Positions 1 through 5,997 of a stretch of DNA of 9,183 nucleotides are shown here, piece after piece (within the stretch, counting starts at the first letter, position 1; each line of letters begins with the position of its first letter). The stretch is from Hyphomonadaceae bacterium UBA1001. Its GTDB lineage: Bacteria > Pseudomonadota > Alphaproteobacteria > Caulobacterales > Aquidulcibacteraceae. The stretch covers positions 1 through 9,183 of the forward strand of contig DBAV01000275.1 of assembly GCA_002291875.1 (NCBI GenBank). Reading direction: 5' to 3'. The position numbers were made by a program, and so were the translations under genes. The notes beneath the pieces are model-generated. The model searched no databases. It was not told the origin of the DNA and saw nothing but the letters and a program-made list of their open reading frames with translations.

Positions 1-482
1 GCCCGCTGATGCATGTCATCGCGGCCAAGGCGGTGGCCTTTGGCGAGGCGCTGCAGCCCGAATTCCGCGATTATGCGCGCCGCGTGGTGGAAAATGCCCG
101 CGCCCTGTCCGAGACGCTGCTGGCGGCGGGGTTCGACCTGGTGTCGGGCGGCACCGACAGCCATGTCGTGCTGGTCGACCTGCGGCCCAAGGGGCTGAAG
201 GGCCATGACGCCGAGAAGGCGCTGGGGCGCGCGCTGATCACCTGCAACAAGAACGGCGTGCCCTTCGACCCCGAAAAGCCGATGGTGACTTCTGGCATCC
301 GCCTGGGCACCCCCGCGGGCACCACGCGCGGGTTCGGCGTGGCAGATTTCCGCACGGTGGGCCAGCTGATCGCCCAGACGCTGGATGGGCTGGCCAGGGC
401 GCCCGACGACAACGGGGCGACCGAGGCGGCGGTGCGCGAACAGGTGCGCGCGCTGACCGGCCGCTTCCCGATCTATCGCTGA
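1..482 (+). CDS. glyA: Serine hydroxymethyltransferase, C-terminal part (5' end outside window)
   Basis: This is the PLP enzyme that interconverts serine plus tetrahydrofolate with glycine plus 5,10-methylene-THF in the cytoplasm. The reading frame is open from the window edge (first complete codon at 3) and ends at TGA 480-482, so about 159 C-terminal residues are visible. The start PLMHVIAAKAVAFGEAL matches the segment just after the PLP-lysine loop of GlyA. Further diagnostic stretches are GGTDSHVVLVDLR, NKNGVPFDPEKP and SGIRLGTPAGTTRGFG; the Arg in SGIRLGTPA is the family's substrate-carboxylate ligand. The PLP-binding lysine itself lies upstream of the window. nrdR starts 12 nt downstream, so the two genes are probably cotranscribed. 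Identification is very secure; only the N-terminal portion is unseen. Confidence 0.97.
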   Translation, partial: PLMHVIAAKAVAFGEALQPEFRDYARRVVENARALSETLLAAGFDLVSGGTDSHVVLVDLRPKGLKGHDAEKALGRALITCNKNGVPFDPEKPMVTSGIRLGTPAGTTRGFGVADFRTVGQLIAQTLDGLARAPDDNGATEAAVREQVRALTGRFPIYR

Positions 483-494
483 GGCACCGGGCGC

Positions 495-1013
495 GTGCGC
501 TGTCCGTTCTGCCAGCACGAGGACACCCAGGTAAAGGATTCCCGTCCGGCCGAGGACGGCGCCTCGATCCGCCGGCGTCGGTCGTGCGGGGCGTGCGGGG
601 CGCGGTTCACCACCTTCGAGCGGGTGCAGCTGCGCGAGCTGGTGGTCATCAAGCGGTCGGGGCGCCGCGCGCCGTTCGACCGCGAAAAGCTGATGAAGTC
701 GATCGACATCGCCCTGCGCAAGCGCCCCGTGGATGCCGAGCGGATCGAGCAGATGATTTCGGGCATTGTGCGCCGGCTCGAGAGCCTCGGCGACGGTGAA
801 ATCCCCAGCGAGACCATCGGGCAGATGGTGATGGAGGGCCTCTCGGCGCTCGATCCGGTGGCCTATGTCCGCTATGCCTCGGTCTATCGCGACTTTCAGA
901 CCTCGGGGGATTTTGCCGCCTTCCTGTCGACCGAGGGGCTGGACGCGGAAGGGGCGGACATCGCCGGCGAGGTCGCAATGGCCCCCGCTGCGACCGGCGT
1001 GACGCGCGAGTGA
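495..1013 (+). CDS. nrdR: Transcriptional repressor NrdR
   Basis: NrdR is the ATP/dATP-sensing zinc-finger repressor of ribonucleotide reductase genes. The start is GTG at 495, giving MRCPFCQHEDTQVKDSR, the invariant NrdR N-terminus. A weak Shine-Dalgarno (TGAGG, 480-484) overlaps the glyA stop codon. The zinc ribbon ligands are C3, C6, C31 and C34, followed by the basic RRRRS patch. The ATP-cone domain runs from about residue 49 to 135 (VVIKRSGRRAPFD, then a region ending in YVRYASVYRDF). At 172 aa it is slightly longer than typical NrdR (about 150-160 aa); the extra is a low-complexity acidic/alanine tail after residue 135. Its TGA overlaps the GTG of the next gene (GTGA at 1010-1013), which implies translational coupling. 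The nrdR-rib-nusB-thiL order is a widespread bacterial arrangement. I saw no NrdR box in this window, so the targets are elsewhere. Confidence 0.97.
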   Translation: MRCPFCQHEDTQVKDSRPAEDGASIRRRRSCGACGARFTTFERVQLRELVVIKRSGRRAPFDREKLMKSIDIALRKRPVDAERIEQMISGIVRRLESLGDGEIPSETIGQMVMEGLSALDPVAYVRYASVYRDFQTSGDFAAFLSTEGLDAEGADIAGEVAMAPAATGVTRE

Positions 1014-1675
1014 GCCGGGACGTTGCGGGCGTCACGCTGAAGCTGGCGACCAGCCTGGACGGCCGGATCGCGCTGGCGAACGGGCAGGGCCGCTGGATCA
1101 CCGGCGAGGCCGCGCGCGCAGCGGTGCACCGGCTTCGCGCACGCCATGCGGTGGTTGTGGTCGGAGTGGGGACGGTGCTGGCCGACGATCCGGCGCTGGA
1201 CGTGCGCCTGCCCGACCATCAGGGCCCGCAGCCCCATCCCGTGGTGGCCGACAGCCTGGCACGCACGCCCTGTGCGGCCCGCATCGTCGCGCGCGGGGGC
1301 ACCGTCGTGTGCGGCCAGGAGGCGCCCACTGCCGCCATCATGGCCCTGCGCGCGCAGGGCGCGCGCGTGGTGGTGGCGCCGACGGCACGGCCTTCGCCCG
1401 CCTTCATCCTGTCTGCGGTCGAGGCGCAGGGGCCGGTGATGCTGGAGGGCGGGGGAGAGCTTGCTGCCAGCTTCCTGCGCGCGGACCTGGTGGCGTCCAT
1501 CCACTGGTTCCGGGCGCCCGTCCTGCTGGGCGCGGATGCGCGGGCGGCGATCGGGCCGCTGGGCCTGACGGCGCTGGCGCAGGCCCGCGGGTGGCGGCGG
1601 GTGGCCCTTAAGACGCTGGATGCCGACACCTGCGAGGTCTTCGAGCGGGCGGATGCGCGGGGTGCGCGCGACTGA
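1010..1675 (+). CDS. ribD: Stand-alone RibD C-terminal reductase domain (5-amino-6-ribosylaminouracil 5'-phosphate reductase)
   Basis: This 221-aa protein corresponds to only the reductase half of bifunctional RibD. That half reduces the ribose of the pyrimidine intermediate with NADPH in riboflavin synthesis. Visible family features are TLKLATSLDGRIAL (residues 9-22), RWITGEAAR (28-36), GVGTVLADDPALDVR (52-66) and VMLEGGGELAASFL (143 onward), followed by WFRAPVLLG. The N-terminal cytidine-deaminase-like domain, with its HAE and PCxxxG..PPC zinc motifs, is absent. There is no room for it, because the GTG start at 1010 overlaps the nrdR stop as GTGA. Full-length RibD is usually about 360-380 aa. 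One local deviation is that the common LVDE segment after the second glycine motif reads LVAS. Position between nrdR and ribE supports a role in riboflavin synthesis. The alternative is a RibD_C/DHFR-like reductase acting on another substrate. The fold assignment is sure; the exact substrate is inferred from context. Confidence 0.88.
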   Translation: MSRDVAGVTLKLATSLDGRIALANGQGRWITGEAARAAVHRLRARHAVVVVGVGTVLADDPALDVRLPDHQGPQPHPVVADSLARTPCAARIVARGGTVVCGQEAPTAAIMALRAQGARVVVAPTARPSPAFILSAVEAQGPVMLEGGGELAASFLRADLVASIHWFRAPVLLGADARAAIGPLGLTALAQARGWRRVALKTLDADTCEVFERADARGARD

Positions 1676-1677
1676 TT

Positions 1678-1705
1678 GCGCCTGGCGCGGGCCGCGCGCC
1701 TGCGC
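1678..1705 (+). other. Strong GC-rich hairpin in the ribD-ribE gap
   Basis: Directly after the ribD stop (1673-1675) GGCGCG (1684-1689) pairs with CGCGCC (1695-1700) across a 5-nt loop. The outer GCGC (1678-1681) can pair with GCGC (1702-1705) past a small CT/T internal loop. No T tract follows, so it is not a classical intrinsic terminator. It lies in the only sizeable gap (109 nt) of an otherwise overlapping gene block, so it could modulate expression or stability of the ribE-onward message. That role is inference only. Confidence 0.45.
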
Positions 1706-1784
1706 TGCCGTCCTGTTCACATGCGCCAGACCTGCCTATGTCGCCTCCAGTCGGGTCGACGAAGGGCGCGGGGAGTCCACAATC

Positions 1785-2396
1785 ATGTTCACCGGGATTG
1801 TGACGGCCATCGGCACCGTCCGGGCGGTCGAGGCGCCACCGGGCGGGGACCGGGTCTTCCATGTCGAAGCGCCCTGGTCGTCGGCGGGCCTGGTGGACGG
1901 CGCCTCGGTCTGTCACTCCGGGGTCTGCCTGACAGTGCTGGACGTGCTGGCACCGCCCGGCGGGGGTTGCCGGTGGCGCGTGCAGGCCTCGGCCGAGACA
2001 CTGGCGCTCTCGACCGCGGCCGGCTGGCAGCAGGGCACCGGCGTGAATCTCGAACGCGCGCTGCGCGTCGGGGATGAGCTGGGCGGGCATTTCGTCGCGG
2101 GTCATGTCGACGCCGTGGGCGAGGTGGTGTCGGTGACGCCCGAGAACGAGAGCCACCGGGTGCGCATCCGCGCGCCGCGCCCGCTGCACCGGTATCTGGC
2201 GCCCAAGGGCTCGGTGGCGGTGGACGGGGTTTCGCTGACCGTCAACGAGGTCGAGGACGACGTGTTCGGGATCAATGTCATTCCCCACACCTGGGCGGTC
2301 ACGACCCTGGGCGCGGTGCGTCCGGGCGCGCGGGTGAACCTCGAGATCGACCCGATCGCGCGCTATGCCGCCCGGTGGATGGAGACCGCGTCGTGA
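1785..2396 (+). CDS. ribE: Riboflavin synthase (alpha subunit type)
   Basis: This enzyme dismutates two molecules of 6,7-dimethyl-8-ribityllumazine into riboflavin and a pyrimidine product, which lumazine synthase reuses. The ATG at 1785 gives the hallmark MFTGIV start, with GGGGAG (1770-1775) nine bases upstream, so the start is well fixed although the frame stays open further upstream. The two tandem beta-barrel repeats are visible. The N-barrel has SVCHSGVCLTV (residues 41-51, including conserved Cys48) and the C-barrel has SVAVDGVSLTVNEV. The linker motif GGHFVAGHVDAVG contains His107. At 203 aa it has the normal length. The N-barrel reads CHSG where enteric proteins have a NGVCLTV-type motif. 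The TGA stop (2394-2396) overlaps a GTG of the next gene. Both the substrate producer (ribH) and the DHBP source (ribB) sit immediately downstream. Confidence 0.97.
   Translation: MFTGIVTAIGTVRAVEAPPGGDRVFHVEAPWSSAGLVDGASVCHSGVCLTVLDVLAPPGGGCRWRVQASAETLALSTAAGWQQGTGVNLERALRVGDELGGHFVAGHVDAVGEVVSVTPENESHRVRIRAPRPLHRYLAPKGSVAVDGVSLTVNEVEDDVFGINVIPHTWAVTTLGAVRPGARVNLEIDPIARYAARWMETAS
2381..2395 (+). promoter_or_regulatory. Ribosome binding site deciding the ribB start
   Basis: GGAG at 2381-2384 lies eight bases before GTG 2393, inside the end of ribE. The GTG overlaps the ribE stop as GTGA. The alternative in-frame GTG at 2375 has no purine-rich site before it. The 2393 start gives the usual short RibB N-terminus and tight translational coupling. 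Confidence 0.65.
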
Positions 2397-3469
2397 TCGC
2401 CCCCATCGAGGACATCATCGAGGATGCCCGCAATGGGCGCATGTTCATCCTGGTGGACGCCGAGGACCGCGAGAACGAGGGCGATCTGGTGATCCCGGCC
2501 CAGTTCGCCACGCCCCAGGCCGTCAATTTCATGGCGATGCACGGGCGCGGGCTGATCTGCCTCGCGCTGACCGAGGAGCGGGTCGAGACGCTGGGCCTGC
2601 AGCTGATGACCCCGGCCAATGGCACGCGCCACCAGACCGCCTTCACGGTGTCGATCGAAGCCCGCGAGGGGGTCTCGACCGGCATTTCGGCTCACGACCG
2701 GGCCCGCACCATCGCGGTCGCCATCGATCCGACCAAGGGGCCGCGCGATCTGGTCAGCCCCGGCCACGTCTTTCCGTTGAAGGCGCGCGATGGCGGGGTG
2801 CTGGTGCGGACCGGCCATACCGAGGCCTCGGTGGACATTGCGCGGATCGCCGGCCTGCTGCCGGCCGGCGTGATCTGCGAGATCATGAATGATGACGGCT
2901 CGATGGCGCGCCTGCCGGATCTGGTGGTGTTCGCCCGGCGCCATGGGCTGAACATCGGCACCATCGAGGACCTGATCGCCTATCGCCGGCGCAATGAACG
3001 CCTGGTCGAGCGGGTGGCCGAGACCGAGGCCGAGAGCGTTGCGGGCGGGGCACTGCGGGCGGTGATCTATCGCAACCTGGTCGACGGCCAGGAGCATGTG
3101 GCGCTGGTCAAGGGGCGGGTGCGCCCGGATGCTGCGACCCTGGTGCGCATGCACCGGGTGGACATGGCCGCCGACCTGTTCGGCTTTGTGCCCGGCCGGC
3201 ATGATCTGGTGGCGCGGGCGCTGGCGGCGCTGAAGGCTTCGAGCGAGCCGGGGGTGATGGTGGTGCTGCGCGGCAACATGGACCGCCCGCTGGCCGATCG
3301 GCTGGCAGGGGTGGACGCCCACGAGGGCCAGCTGCGCGAGTACGGCGTGGGGGCGCAGATCCTGTTGGATCTGGGCGTGCGCGACATGGTCCTGCTGTCG
3401 AACTCGGATCGGCAGATCGTGGCGCTTGACGGCTATGGACTCAAGGTGACAGGCAGCCGGCGGTTCTGA
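2393..3469 (+). CDS. ribB: 3,4-dihydroxy-2-butanone 4-phosphate synthase with degenerate GTP cyclohydrolase II-like C-terminal domain (RibBX type)
   Basis: RibB converts ribulose 5-phosphate into DHBP plus formate, the four-carbon donor for lumazine synthase. With the GTG start at 2393 the protein is 358 aa; GTG 2375 would add six residues. Residues 1-200 are a complete RibB domain: acidic loop DAEDRENEGDL (22-32), GTRHQTAFTVSIEAR, HDRARTI (101-107), and the RTGHTEASVD segment with His142. The remainder is homologous to GTP cyclohydrolase II. Its zinc site, normally Cys-x10-Cys-x-Cys after the VxxHSE motif, reads Asp257, Gly268 and His270 (RMHRVDMAADLFGFVPGRHD). The GRGIGL substrate arm is also missing, while the YGVGAQILLDLGV and GYGLKVTGSRR parts remain. 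It should therefore not open GTP; such inactive fusions are known in proteobacteria as RibBX. The X domain may be regulatory or structural, which is inference. A separate RibA must exist elsewhere if the strain is riboflavin-prototrophic. Confidence 0.94.
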   Translation: MIAPIEDIIEDARNGRMFILVDAEDRENEGDLVIPAQFATPQAVNFMAMHGRGLICLALTEERVETLGLQLMTPANGTRHQTAFTVSIEAREGVSTGISAHDRARTIAVAIDPTKGPRDLVSPGHVFPLKARDGGVLVRTGHTEASVDIARIAGLLPAGVICEIMNDDGSMARLPDLVVFARRHGLNIGTIEDLIAYRRRNERLVERVAETEAESVAGGALRAVIYRNLVDGQEHVALVKGRVRPDAATLVRMHRVDMAADLFGFVPGRHDLVARALAALKASSEPGVMVVLRGNMDRPLADRLAGVDAHEGQLREYGVGAQILLDLGVRDMVLLSNSDRQIVALDGYGLKVTGSRRF

Positions 3470-3498
3470 TGGACGCGGAAAGGGTCGCGACGCGATGA
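3469..3498 (+). other. Possible 9-codon coupling ORF between ribB and ribH
   Basis: An ATG at 3469-3471 overlaps the ribB stop (TGATG). It reads nine codons (MDAERVATR) and ends at TGA 3496-3498, which overlaps the ribH ATG (ATGA). The Shine-Dalgarno-like GGAAAGGG for ribH (3477-3484) lies inside it. Ribosomes could re-initiate across the gap this way. A peptide function is not claimed and chance is quite possible. Confidence 0.25.
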
Positions 3499-3986
3499 AG
3501 GGCGCCGTTCCGGGCGACAGGGTGGTGCGGGCTGCAGCGGCGACGCTGTTCGCACCCCTGCGCGTCCTGGTGGTCGAGGCGCGCTATTACGCCGAGATCA
3601 GCGACGAGCTGGCCGCCGGCGCGCTTGAGGCGCTGGCCGAGGCACGCGCCGAAATTGCGCGCGCCACCGTCCCGGGTGCCTTTGAAATCCCCGCGGCCAT
3701 CGCCCTGGCGGCCGACAGCGGCGGGTTCGATGCCTATGTGGCGCTGGGCTGTGTGGTGCGCGGCGAAACCAGCCATTACGATTACGTCTGCGGCGAGAGC
3801 GCACGCGGCCTGATGGACCTTGCGGTCGGCCGGCGGCTGGCGATTGGCTATGGCATCCTGACGGTGGAAACGCTGGACCAGGCGTGGGCACGCGCGCGCC
3901 GGACCGAAGGCGCCAAGGGTGCGGCGGCGGCCGATGCCGCCTTGTCCATGGCGCTGCTGGCGCGCCGCATGCGGGGCGCACGATGA
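3495..3986 (+). CDS. ribH: 6,7-dimethyl-8-ribityllumazine synthase
   Basis: RibH condenses DHBP (from ribB) with 5-amino-6-ribitylaminouracil to form the lumazine that riboflavin synthase consumes. The protein is 163 aa, starting at ATG 3495 with GGAAAGGG (3477-3484) upstream. Visible motifs are LRVLVVEARYY (residues 22-32), PGAFEIP (60-66, substrate pocket), ALGCVVRGETSHYDYV (83-98, with the catalytic His94), CGESARGLMDLAV, and YGILTVETLDQAWARA. The first 20 or so residues are a poorly conserved extension compared with the shortest family members. A later start is not obvious, since no in-frame ATG precedes the first beta strand. Its stop overlaps the nusB ATG (ATGA, 3983-3986). A homopentamer-based assembly is usual for the family; the oligomeric state here cannot be read from sequence. 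Confidence 0.97.
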   Translation: MKGAVPGDRVVRAAAATLFAPLRVLVVEARYYAEISDELAAGALEALAEARAEIARATVPGAFEIPAAIALAADSGGFDAYVALGCVVRGETSHYDYVCGESARGLMDLAVGRRLAIGYGILTVETLDQAWARARRTEGAKGAAAADAALSMALLARRMRGAR

Positions 3987-4471
3987 CCGGCGAAAGCGCG
4001 CGCGCCGCCACGCCCAGCGCCCGCGACATCCGTCGCATCCGCCAGCGCATGGCGCGACTGGCGGTGGTGCAGGGGCTCTATCAGATGGAAATGTCGGGCA
4101 GCTCGGCCGAGGCCGTACGCATGGCCTTCCGCGACGGACACCTGCCCGAGGTCGACGACATCACGCCCGACGCCGACCGGGACCTGTTCGAGGCGATCCT
4201 GGCCGGGGTGATCGAGCAGCAAAGCGCGGTCGACACCGCGATCGCGCGCCGCCTGCAGCGCGGCTGGAAGCTCGAGCGCATCGACAGCGTGGCGCGCGCC
4301 ATCCTGCGCGCGGGCACCTGCGAGGTCTGGCGCTTTCCCGAGGTGTCGCTGGCGGCGATCATCGGAGACTATGTCGAGATTGCCAAAGGCTTTTTCGATG
4401 GCGGCGACGAGCCGGCCTTCATCAACGCCGCGCTGGACCGCGTCGCGCATGACCTCCGCCCGGCCGGCTGA
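3983..4471 (+). CDS. nusB: Transcription antitermination factor NusB
   Basis: NusB is an all-helical RNA-binding protein that pairs with NusE (S10) on boxA to prevent premature termination in rRNA operons. This copy is 162 aa, starting at ATG 3983, which overlaps the ribH stop. Family features are the N-terminal RQRMARLAVVQGLYQMEM segment, the central ERIDSVARAILRAGTCEVWRF helix pair, and the C-terminal IIGDYVEIAKGFF plus PAFINAALDRVA. Reading is open further upstream (to about 3884), but that part overlaps ribH in another frame and lacks NusB similarity. The ribH-nusB-thiL order is conserved across many bacteria. The thiL start lies 23 nt inside the 3' end of nusB. Confidence 0.96.
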   Translation: MTGESARAATPSARDIRRIRQRMARLAVVQGLYQMEMSGSSAEAVRMAFRDGHLPEVDDITPDADRDLFEAILAGVIEQQSAVDTAIARRLQRGWKLERIDSVARAILRAGTCEVWRFPEVSLAAIIGDYVEIAKGFFDGGDEPAFINAALDRVAHDLRPAG

Positions 4472-5450
4472 AGGCCCCGCCGGCACCGGCCCGCCGGATG
4501 GCGAACTGCGGATAATCCGCGAGGTGTTCGCCCCCCTGGCCACCGCCAGCGGGGCGGATGGGCTGCTGGATGATGTGGCGTCGCTGCACGGCGGGGACTG
4601 GGTGGTGACCACCGATGCGCTGGTGGCCGGCGTGCACTTCCTGCCGGACGACCCTCTGGACCTAGTGGCGCGCAAGGCGCTGCGGGTGAACATCTCGGAC
4701 CTTCACGCCAAGGGGGTCGACATCGAGGGGTATCTGCTGACGCTGGCCTGGCCGGCGGGGCGCGATCATCGCCAGCTCGAGGCGATCGCGGCCGGCCTGG
4801 CCGTGGACCAGGCGCACTTTGGCTGCTCGCTGATGGGCGGTGACACGGTGGTGACGCCGGGGCCGCTGATGCTGTCGGTGACGGCGTTCGGCCGTGCGCA
4901 GGCGCCGATTCCGCGCCGCCGGCTGGCACGGGCCGGAGACGATCTGTGGCTGACCGGCACCATCGGGGATGCGGGTCTGGGGCTCGAGCAGGCCCTGGCA
5001 GGCCGATCCGGCGATGTGCTGGTCGCGCGCTATCGCCTGCCGCACCAGGTCAGCCGCCGGACTGCCGCGATCGTGCGTGAACATGCGCGCGCCGCCATGG
5101 ACGTCAGCGACGGGCTTTTGCTGGATGCCGCGCGCATGGGGGAGGCCGCGGGCGTGGGCGTGCGCATCGATCTCGGCGCCATGCCGGTGTCGCCAGAAGT
5201 CGCCGGCTGGCTTGGCGCCGGGCCAAGCGTCGAGTTGCTGCTGCACCTGGCGACCCGGGGCGACGACTATTGTGCGTTGCTTGCCGCCGACCCCGCGCGG
5301 CGCGCGGTGGTGGCCGACGCGCTGGCGCAGGCAGGGATGCCGGCCGTGCCGGTCGGCGCCTGCTTTGCCGGCACGGGTCTTGAGGTGCTCGGGCCCGGCG
5401 GCCGGCGCGTGCCCGCCGGGGGGGTGCTGGGCTGGTCGCACATGGGCTAA
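4449..5450 (+). CDS. thiL: Thiamine-monophosphate kinase
   Basis: ThiL phosphorylates thiamine monophosphate with ATP to the active cofactor TPP; it belongs to the PurM/HypE-like ATP-binding fold. The protein is 333 aa from ATG 4449, overlapping nusB by 23 nt, with no clear Shine-Dalgarno, so translation is probably coupled. No in-frame ATG exists between 4449 and the first conserved segment, so this start is preferred. Motifs are the metal/nucleotide Asp pair LLDDVASL (D41-D42), VVTTDALVAGVHFLPDD (52-68), RKALRVNISDL (75-85), LMGGDTV (128-134), AAMDVSDGLLLD (M217, D218, D221) and RGDDYCALL (D272-D273). The last motif reads GGDDYE in most relatives, so the flanking G and E are replaced by Arg and Cys while both Asp are kept. 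The first 16 residues are Pro/Gly/Ala-rich and unconserved. Activity is expected. Confidence 0.95.
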   Translation: MTSARPAEGPAGTGPPDGELRIIREVFAPLATASGADGLLDDVASLHGGDWVVTTDALVAGVHFLPDDPLDLVARKALRVNISDLHAKGVDIEGYLLTLAWPAGRDHRQLEAIAAGLAVDQAHFGCSLMGGDTVVTPGPLMLSVTAFGRAQAPIPRRRLARAGDDLWLTGTIGDAGLGLEQALAGRSGDVLVARYRLPHQVSRRTAAIVREHARAAMDVSDGLLLDAARMGEAAGVGVRIDLGAMPVSPEVAGWLGAGPSVELLLHLATRGDDYCALLAADPARRAVVADALAQAGMPAVPVGACFAGTGLEVLGPGGRRVPAGGVLGWSHMG

Positions 5451-5458
5451 CCGAACCT

Positions 5459-5470
5459 TCACCATGGTGA
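5459..5470 (+). repeat. 12-nt perfect palindrome in the thiL-downstream gap
   Basis: TCACCATGGTGA is a perfect 12-bp dyad lying 8 nt after the thiL stop. It includes the upstream candidate ATG (5464) of the next gene. If the next gene starts at 5485 this dyad is leader DNA and could be an operator half or a small hairpin. A chance palindrome around an ATG is equally possible. Confidence 0.3.
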
Positions 5471-5484
5471 GTCAGGCTCCGGCC

Positions 5485-5940
5485 ATGCACGCGCACACCT
5501 CGGTCCCTGCCTCGAAACGGTCCGCCTCCAACTGGACGGCGCGGGCGCGCACGCTGCTGGTGGCGCTGTTCGCCCTGATCGCAGCCATCCCCCCAGCGGC
5601 CCTGGCCAGCACGCCCGCCTCACCCGACCCGCGGATTGTCGAGATGACGGGGATCGTGGTGCCGGTCGCGCGCGAAGGGCGGATCGCGAACTATCTGTTC
5701 CTGACCATCGAAGTGCGCGTGGCCGACGGCGTCGACCCCTGGAGCGTGCGCGAGCGCGCCCATTTCATGCGCGACGCGGTGGTGCGCGCCGTCCATCGCA
5801 CCTCGATCGCCAGTGCCGGCAATGTCCGCGACATCGACCGCGCCCGCGCCGAACAGGTGCTGCTGCAGGCCGCGGTTGCAGCGGTGCCGCGTTCGATCGC
5901 CTCGGTTCGGGTGACCCGCGTCGAGAGCCTGCGCCGCTAG
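5485..5940 (+). CDS. Exported or membrane-anchored protein of unknown function, FliL-like layout
   Basis: I do not recognise a named family. From ATG 5485 (AGG at 5474-5476, 8 nt spacing) it is 151 aa; ATG 5464 would add seven residues but has no ribosome site. The N-terminus has basic residues (K11, R12, R20, R22) followed by the hydrophobic stretch TLLVALFALIAAIPPAALAS. This ends in an ALA-S signal-peptidase-I-like site near residue 41, or could act as an anchor. The remainder (about 110 aa) reads IVVPVAREGRIANYLFLTIEVRV, then a helix-forming region with MRDAVVRAVH, then RAEQVLLQAA and a final SIASVRVTRVES strand. That order (strand pair, amphipathic helix with RDAV, helix, strand) resembles the periplasmic domain of FliL-type proteins; this is inference from pattern, not a family hit. 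No cysteines, so it is not a lipoprotein. It sits 34 nt after thiL and may share its transcript. It is probably a real gene because it keeps a coherent secretion signal and domain pattern. Confidence 0.75.
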   Translation: MHAHTSVPASKRSASNWTARARTLLVALFALIAAIPPAALASTPASPDPRIVEMTGIVVPVAREGRIANYLFLTIEVRVADGVDPWSVRERAHFMRDAVVRAVHRTSIASAGNVRDIDRARAEQVLLQAAVAAVPRSIASVRVTRVESLRR

Positions 5941-5971
5941 GGGCTTCGCCATCCGCGCGAGTGCGGGGGCG

Positions 5972-5997
5972 CGCCATTCGCCTGCCATGGCGGTTTT
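5972..5997 (+). terminator. Weak intrinsic terminator after the glyA-thiL-hypothetical block
   Basis: CGCCAT (5972-5977) pairs with ATGGCG (5987-5992) across a 9-nt loop. GTTTTCT follows immediately, with the T run at 5994-5997. It lies 31 nt after the stop of the FliL-like gene and before hppA, a sensible place for the end of the long operon. The stem is only 6 bp, so strength is doubtful. Confidence 0.5.

Noticed and set aside
896..1720. A 274-codon minus-strand frame across nrdR and ribD
   Set aside because: Antisense to two confident genes and without family features.
1716..1742. Promoter TTCACA ... CTATGT before ribE
   Set aside because: The spacer is only 14 nt and the hexamers match poorly, so it is not reported as a promoter.
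1676..1784. FMN riboswitch upstream of ribE
   Set aside because: GAAGGGCGCGGGGAG superficially recalls the start of the aptamer, but the gap is only 109 nt and the other conserved FMN-element segments are missing.
2363..3322. A 319-codon minus-strand frame across ribB
   Set aside because: Same artefact: antisense to a well-conserved gene, no motifs, composition skewed to Arg/His/Gln.
4969..5484. Extension of the FliL-like gene upstream through thiL
   Set aside because: The frame is open by composition only; it overlaps the conserved half of thiL and shows no similarity or signal-peptide logic.
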